From contig NZ_CP018835.1 in NCBI RefSeq assembly GCF_002196515.1, forward strand, positions 992,001 through 1,056,000: DNA of 64,000 nucleotides. Direction: 5' to 3'. The notes under the pieces are model-generated. The model saw nothing but the letters and a program-made list of their open reading frames with translations. It did no database searches and was not told the DNA's origin. A program made the translations under genes and the position numbers. This document shows positions 61,285 to 64,000 of the stretch, one piece after another (position 1 is the stretch's first letter; every line of letters begins with the position of its first letter). This stretch comes from Vibrio gazogenes (GTDB lineage: Bacteria; Pseudomonadota; Gammaproteobacteria; Enterobacterales; Vibrionaceae).

Positions 61285-61367
61285 GTATTGGTCACGGAAG
61301 GAACGTCGATAACGGAAAGTAGTCACTGACATTAAAAGACAAATAGAATCTCAAGTTCCCTCTTCAA

Positions 61368-62726
61368 CTAAGAAAATAGAGAGAACCACATCACAGCAAC
61401 AACAAAGAAAGGGCAGACATATTTAATATATGCTGGCCATAAACGTCCAAACCAGTGTTGAGATACGCCCGGAAAACCATGCTGAAGTTCTGTAATCTTA
61501 GCACGATGACGCCAAACCCATCCGCCAAGCAGACAGAACATCAAGGCTGCAAGCGGTTGTAGGTATTGTGTCGCCAACATCACTACCAATCCAAAAAGTG
61601 CCGAGAAATGATAGAGCACCACAACACTAAAGAGTGCAATAGCGCCACCCAGAGCCCACGTTGTACCATTTCGGCTGGTATTCCATCGCTCACTCACAAG
61701 CGTCACCGGACATTCAAGCATTGATATGGATGAAGTCAGCGCAGCAATCGTCAATAACAAAAAGAAGACAATAGCAAAAAATTGTCCGAAAATGCCCAAA
61801 CTCTCAAACATCATGGGTAATACACGAAAAACCAAGGTATCAGAATTGAGTAAGCTTCCATCCGCTGCATAAATCTCAACACCTTGTTTCATTGCCACAA
61901 ACATAGCGGGCATGACAACCAATCCGGCAATGAAGGCCACCCCAGTATCAACCAGTGTGACGCTCAACGCCATTTTGGGGAGATTTTCTTTTTTACTCAA
62001 ATAAGAGCCATACACCAGCATCGAGCAACCACCGATTGTCAGCGAGAAGAACCCTTGCCCCATCGCAGCTAAAATCAGGTCTTTATTCCATATTTTTGTA
62101 AAATCGGGAATCAGATACTGCTTGAGCCCTTCAATGGCTCCGTCTTGCATCAAAATATAAATGAACAATACGGCAAAGAGGACAAACAGAGCTGGCATCA
62201 AACGTGTCGACCATTTTTCGATCCCCTGCTTTACTCCCCCCTGAACAATCAGAATTGTTAGAACATAGAAAATTACGGTTCCGAACAAGTTGCGCTCAAC
62301 AGAGAAACCTTCTAACCACAGGGAGAGTTCTGCCCATCCCAATAACTGACAGAGAGCGGCCAGAAAGAAACAGATGATCCAGCCCCCAACAATACTGTAA
62401 AACGCAAGTACAGCACAGGGAACACTTAACCCCAACCACCCCACACCGGCGGCCAGTTTCTGAGCTTTCGGATCAGAAGAAAGAGCACGCATGCTATCAA
62501 CTGGATTTGCTTGACCGTGGCGTCCAATCGCCATTTCAACGACCAACATCGGAAATGCAACAAAAGCAATCAGAACCAGATAGACTAACAGGAAAGCACC
62601 GCCACCATTACTGGCAACCTGAGTCGGGAACCCCCAAATATTGCCCAGCCCTACCGCAGCACCTGAAGCCGAAAGAATGAAACCAAGTCGAGACGCGAAA
62701 AAATCACGCGAAGAAGATTGTGCCAT
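61368..62726 (-). CDS. Sodium-dependent transporter, neurotransmitter:sodium symporter (NSS/SNF) family
   Basis: LeuT-like Na+-coupled importer of the inner membrane, usually for amino acids. 452 residues from ATG 62726 (M-A-Q-S-S-S-R-D-F-F); an ATG three codons earlier is equally possible. The first helix carries the family signature G-A-A-V-G-L-G-N-I-W-G-F-P and the unwound S1 site, and about 11 to 12 hydrophobic segments follow. Substrate unknown. Single gene, flanked by rimK and dinB. Confidence 0.92.
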   Translation of the reverse strand: MAQSSSRDFFASRLGFILSASGAAVGLGNIWGFPTQVASNGGGAFLLVYLVLIAFVAFPMLVVEMAIGRHGQANPVDSMRALSSDPKAQKLAAGVGWLGLSVPCAVLAFYSIVGGWIICFFLAALCQLLGWAELSLWLEGFSVERNLFGTVIFYVLTILIVQGGVKQGIEKWSTRLMPALFVLFAVLFIYILMQDGAIEGLKQYLIPDFTKIWNKDLILAAMGQGFFSLTIGGCSMLVYGSYLSKKENLPKMALSVTLVDTGVAFIAGLVVMPAMFVAMKQGVEIYAADGSLLNSDTLVFRVLPMMFESLGIFGQFFAIVFFLLLTIAALTSSISMLECPVTLVSERWNTSRNGTTWALGGAIALFSVVVLYHFSALFGLVVMLATQYLQPLAALMFCLLGGWVWRHRAKITELQHGFPGVSQHWFGRLWPAYIKYVCPFFVVAVMWFSLFS

Positions 62727-62942
62727 ACCACTCATACAACATATCAATAAACTAGTTGATGAGTACAATAATCAAAAAATTGGCTTTTCACAATCAAAAA
62801 AGCGTATATTCGGTATGCAACGCTCAAATGTTCCTATATTCAACTGTCAATCAATATAAACAAACGATAAGTCTCTATTTTATCCGCCGATAGATATAGT
62901 ATGTGAGTCACAAGAATGGGTGACAAAGCTGGTTACGGCAAA

Positions 62943-64000
62943 TCACCAATCGAAGCTCATCTGTTCTTTTTCACTTTGCTCGATATTTAGTCCAACTGAC
63001 AGACCGATAAGACGAATCCCCCGACCTTGTTGCCTCAACAACGCATCTCGCAATAATGCAGCAAAAAAATCTTTATCTAATGTCTGTTGTTTATGCTCAA
63101 CTGTCGTTTGCTTAAAATCATCAAATTTCAACTTTATCCCTTGGCGGATAATTTCCTTTCCCGGGGATGCTTTTTCAAGTCGAGTGACTAAGTCTGGATA
63201 TAATCGGTCAATCACCGCTAAGCATTCTGCTTCCGTATAAATATCTGTACTAAATGTTCTTTCAACACCGACGGATTTTCTCACTCTGGAAACTTCAACG
63301 GCTCTCTTATCGACACCGTGGCATCTGTCCCACAATGTTTGACCAAACCGGCCAAAGTGTTTGACCAGCAGATGATGTTCATATGCTTTGACATCCTTGC
63401 CATAAAACAGACCTAACTTGTGTAGTTTTTCTAATGTGACTTTTCCTACACCGGGAATTTTTCCCAGAGCTAACCCCTCAATAAAGGAATGCAACTCACT
63501 CGGGGGAATGACACAAATCCCATTTGGTTTATTTATATCTGAGGCCACTTTCGCAACAAATTTAATGGGGGCAACCCCTGCACTCGCAGTTAAATTCAGC
63601 TCAGATTCAATGGTCTTTCTGATATCTTGGGCAATCAAGGTCGCAGAGCCTTGAAATAACGAGGAATCCGTTACATCCAAATAGGCTTCATCTAAAGACA
63701 GAGGTTCAATCACATCGGTATATCGGGTAAAAATTTCACGGATTTGCTGAGAAACAGCTTTGTATTTCTCCATATTTCCAGAAATCACCGTCAAATGCGG
63801 ACATAGTCTGAGTGCGTGGGCAGTTGGCATTGCTGAACGAATACCATATTGACGCGCCTCATAGCTACAAGTAGAGAGAACCCCGCGTCCAAACTGAGAC
63901 CCTCCGATCGCCAATGGAATACCTCTCAGGCTGGGATCATCTCGCGCTTCAACCGCTGCATAATAACAATCAAGATCTATGTGAATGATTTTATTCGTCA
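62943..64000 (-). CDS. dinB: DNA polymerase IV DinB (first base of start codon outside window)
   Basis: Y-family translesion polymerase. The frame continues past the Met at 63914 to the right edge, where it reads T-N-K-I-I-H-I-D-L-D-C-Y-Y-A-A-V after a TG that must be the end of ATG; only the A lies outside. About 353 residues. Catalytic residues are Asp in I-D-L-D-C and the S-L-D-E-A-Y pair; G-I-R-S-A-M-P palm motif, helix-hairpin-helix (G-I-P-G-V-G-K) and the little-finger domain follow. The C-terminus reads E-Q-M-S-F-D-W; the exact end is consistent with a clamp-binding tail but the usual Q-L-x-L-F is not obvious. Its promoter and any LexA box are outside. Confidence 0.95.
   Translation of the reverse strand, partial: TNKIIHIDLDCYYAAVEARDDPSLRGIPLAIGGSQFGRGVLSTCSYEARQYGIRSAMPTAHALRLCPHLTVISGNMEKYKAVSQQIREIFTRYTDVIEPLSLDEAYLDVTDSSLFQGSATLIAQDIRKTIESELNLTASAGVAPIKFVAKVASDINKPNGICVIPPSELHSFIEGLALGKIPGVGKVTLEKLHKLGLFYGKDVKAYEHHLLVKHFGRFGQTLWDRCHGVDKRAVEVSRVRKSVGVERTFSTDIYTEAECLAVIDRLYPDLVTRLEKASPGKEIIRQGIKLKFDDFKQTTVEHKQQTLDKDFFAALLRDALLRQQGRGIRLIGLSVGLNIEQSEKEQMSFDW

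Overview
This window is a 64-kb piece of chromosomal core from a gammaproteobacterium of the family Vibrionaceae, most likely Vibrio or a close relative. The evidence is close protein-level resemblance to Vibrio orthologues as I remember them, the gene order frr-uppS-cdsA-dxr-rseP-bamA-skp-lpxD-fabZ-lpxA-lpxB-rnhB-dnaE-accA, a tilS-glnB pair, and a ribB gene whose GTP cyclohydrolase half is degenerate. The species cannot be fixed from sequence alone. I see no insertion sequence, integrase, prophage, CRISPR array or toxin-antitoxin module. Nearly every gene belongs to a known family.

Layout. 1-2.8 kb: the end of a copper ATPase gene, a TraB/GumN-family protein and tRNA-Pro(UGG). 2.8-3.5 kb: a gene-free stretch with a CRP-like site, an FNR-like site, a -10 box and a strong terminator, followed by smrA. 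4-7.5 kb: upp, PurR-type purMN and nudI. 7.5-18.6 kb: genes also clustered in Escherichia coli (yafJ-gmhA / fadE, dnaQ / rnhA, yafS / gloB-mltD, yafD). 18.6-20.7 kb: glnB and tilS. 20.8-40.5 kb: one long minus-strand run of essential genes, from rpsB-tsf-pyrH-frr through isoprenoid, phospholipid, outer-membrane and lipid A genes to dnaE and accA. 40.5-44.8 kb, plus strand: map, glnD, yaeH. 44.8-53.5 kb, minus strand: the nrdR-ribD-ribE-ribBX-ribH-nusB-thiL-pgpA group and proBA. 53.5-57.2 kb: crl, frsA, gpt and a purine permease. 57.2-58.1 kb: a second gene-free stretch that looks like a small-RNA gene. 58-64 kb: pepD, a retropepsin-like protease with rimK, a sodium symporter and dinB, whose start codon is cut by the window edge.

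How the genes fit together. bamA, skp, lpxA/B/D, fabZ, cdsA, uppS and rseP build and monitor the envelope; rpsB, tsf, frr, map, rimK, tilS and tRNA-Pro serve translation; dnaE, dnaQ, rnhA, rnhB and dinB serve replication and repair. glnB and glnD are the PII nitrogen sensor and its modifying enzyme, at two loci. purM, purN, gpt and the permease form a purine group, and PurR-like boxes lie before purM and before the permease.

The least explained material is non-coding: a CRP/FNR-type promoter driving an orphan terminated transcript (about 2995-3268, plus strand), a promoter-to-terminator unit with many GGA motifs (about 57415-57647, minus strand), and terminator-like hairpins inside the lpxD-fabZ, lpxA-lpxB and nusB-thiL junctions.
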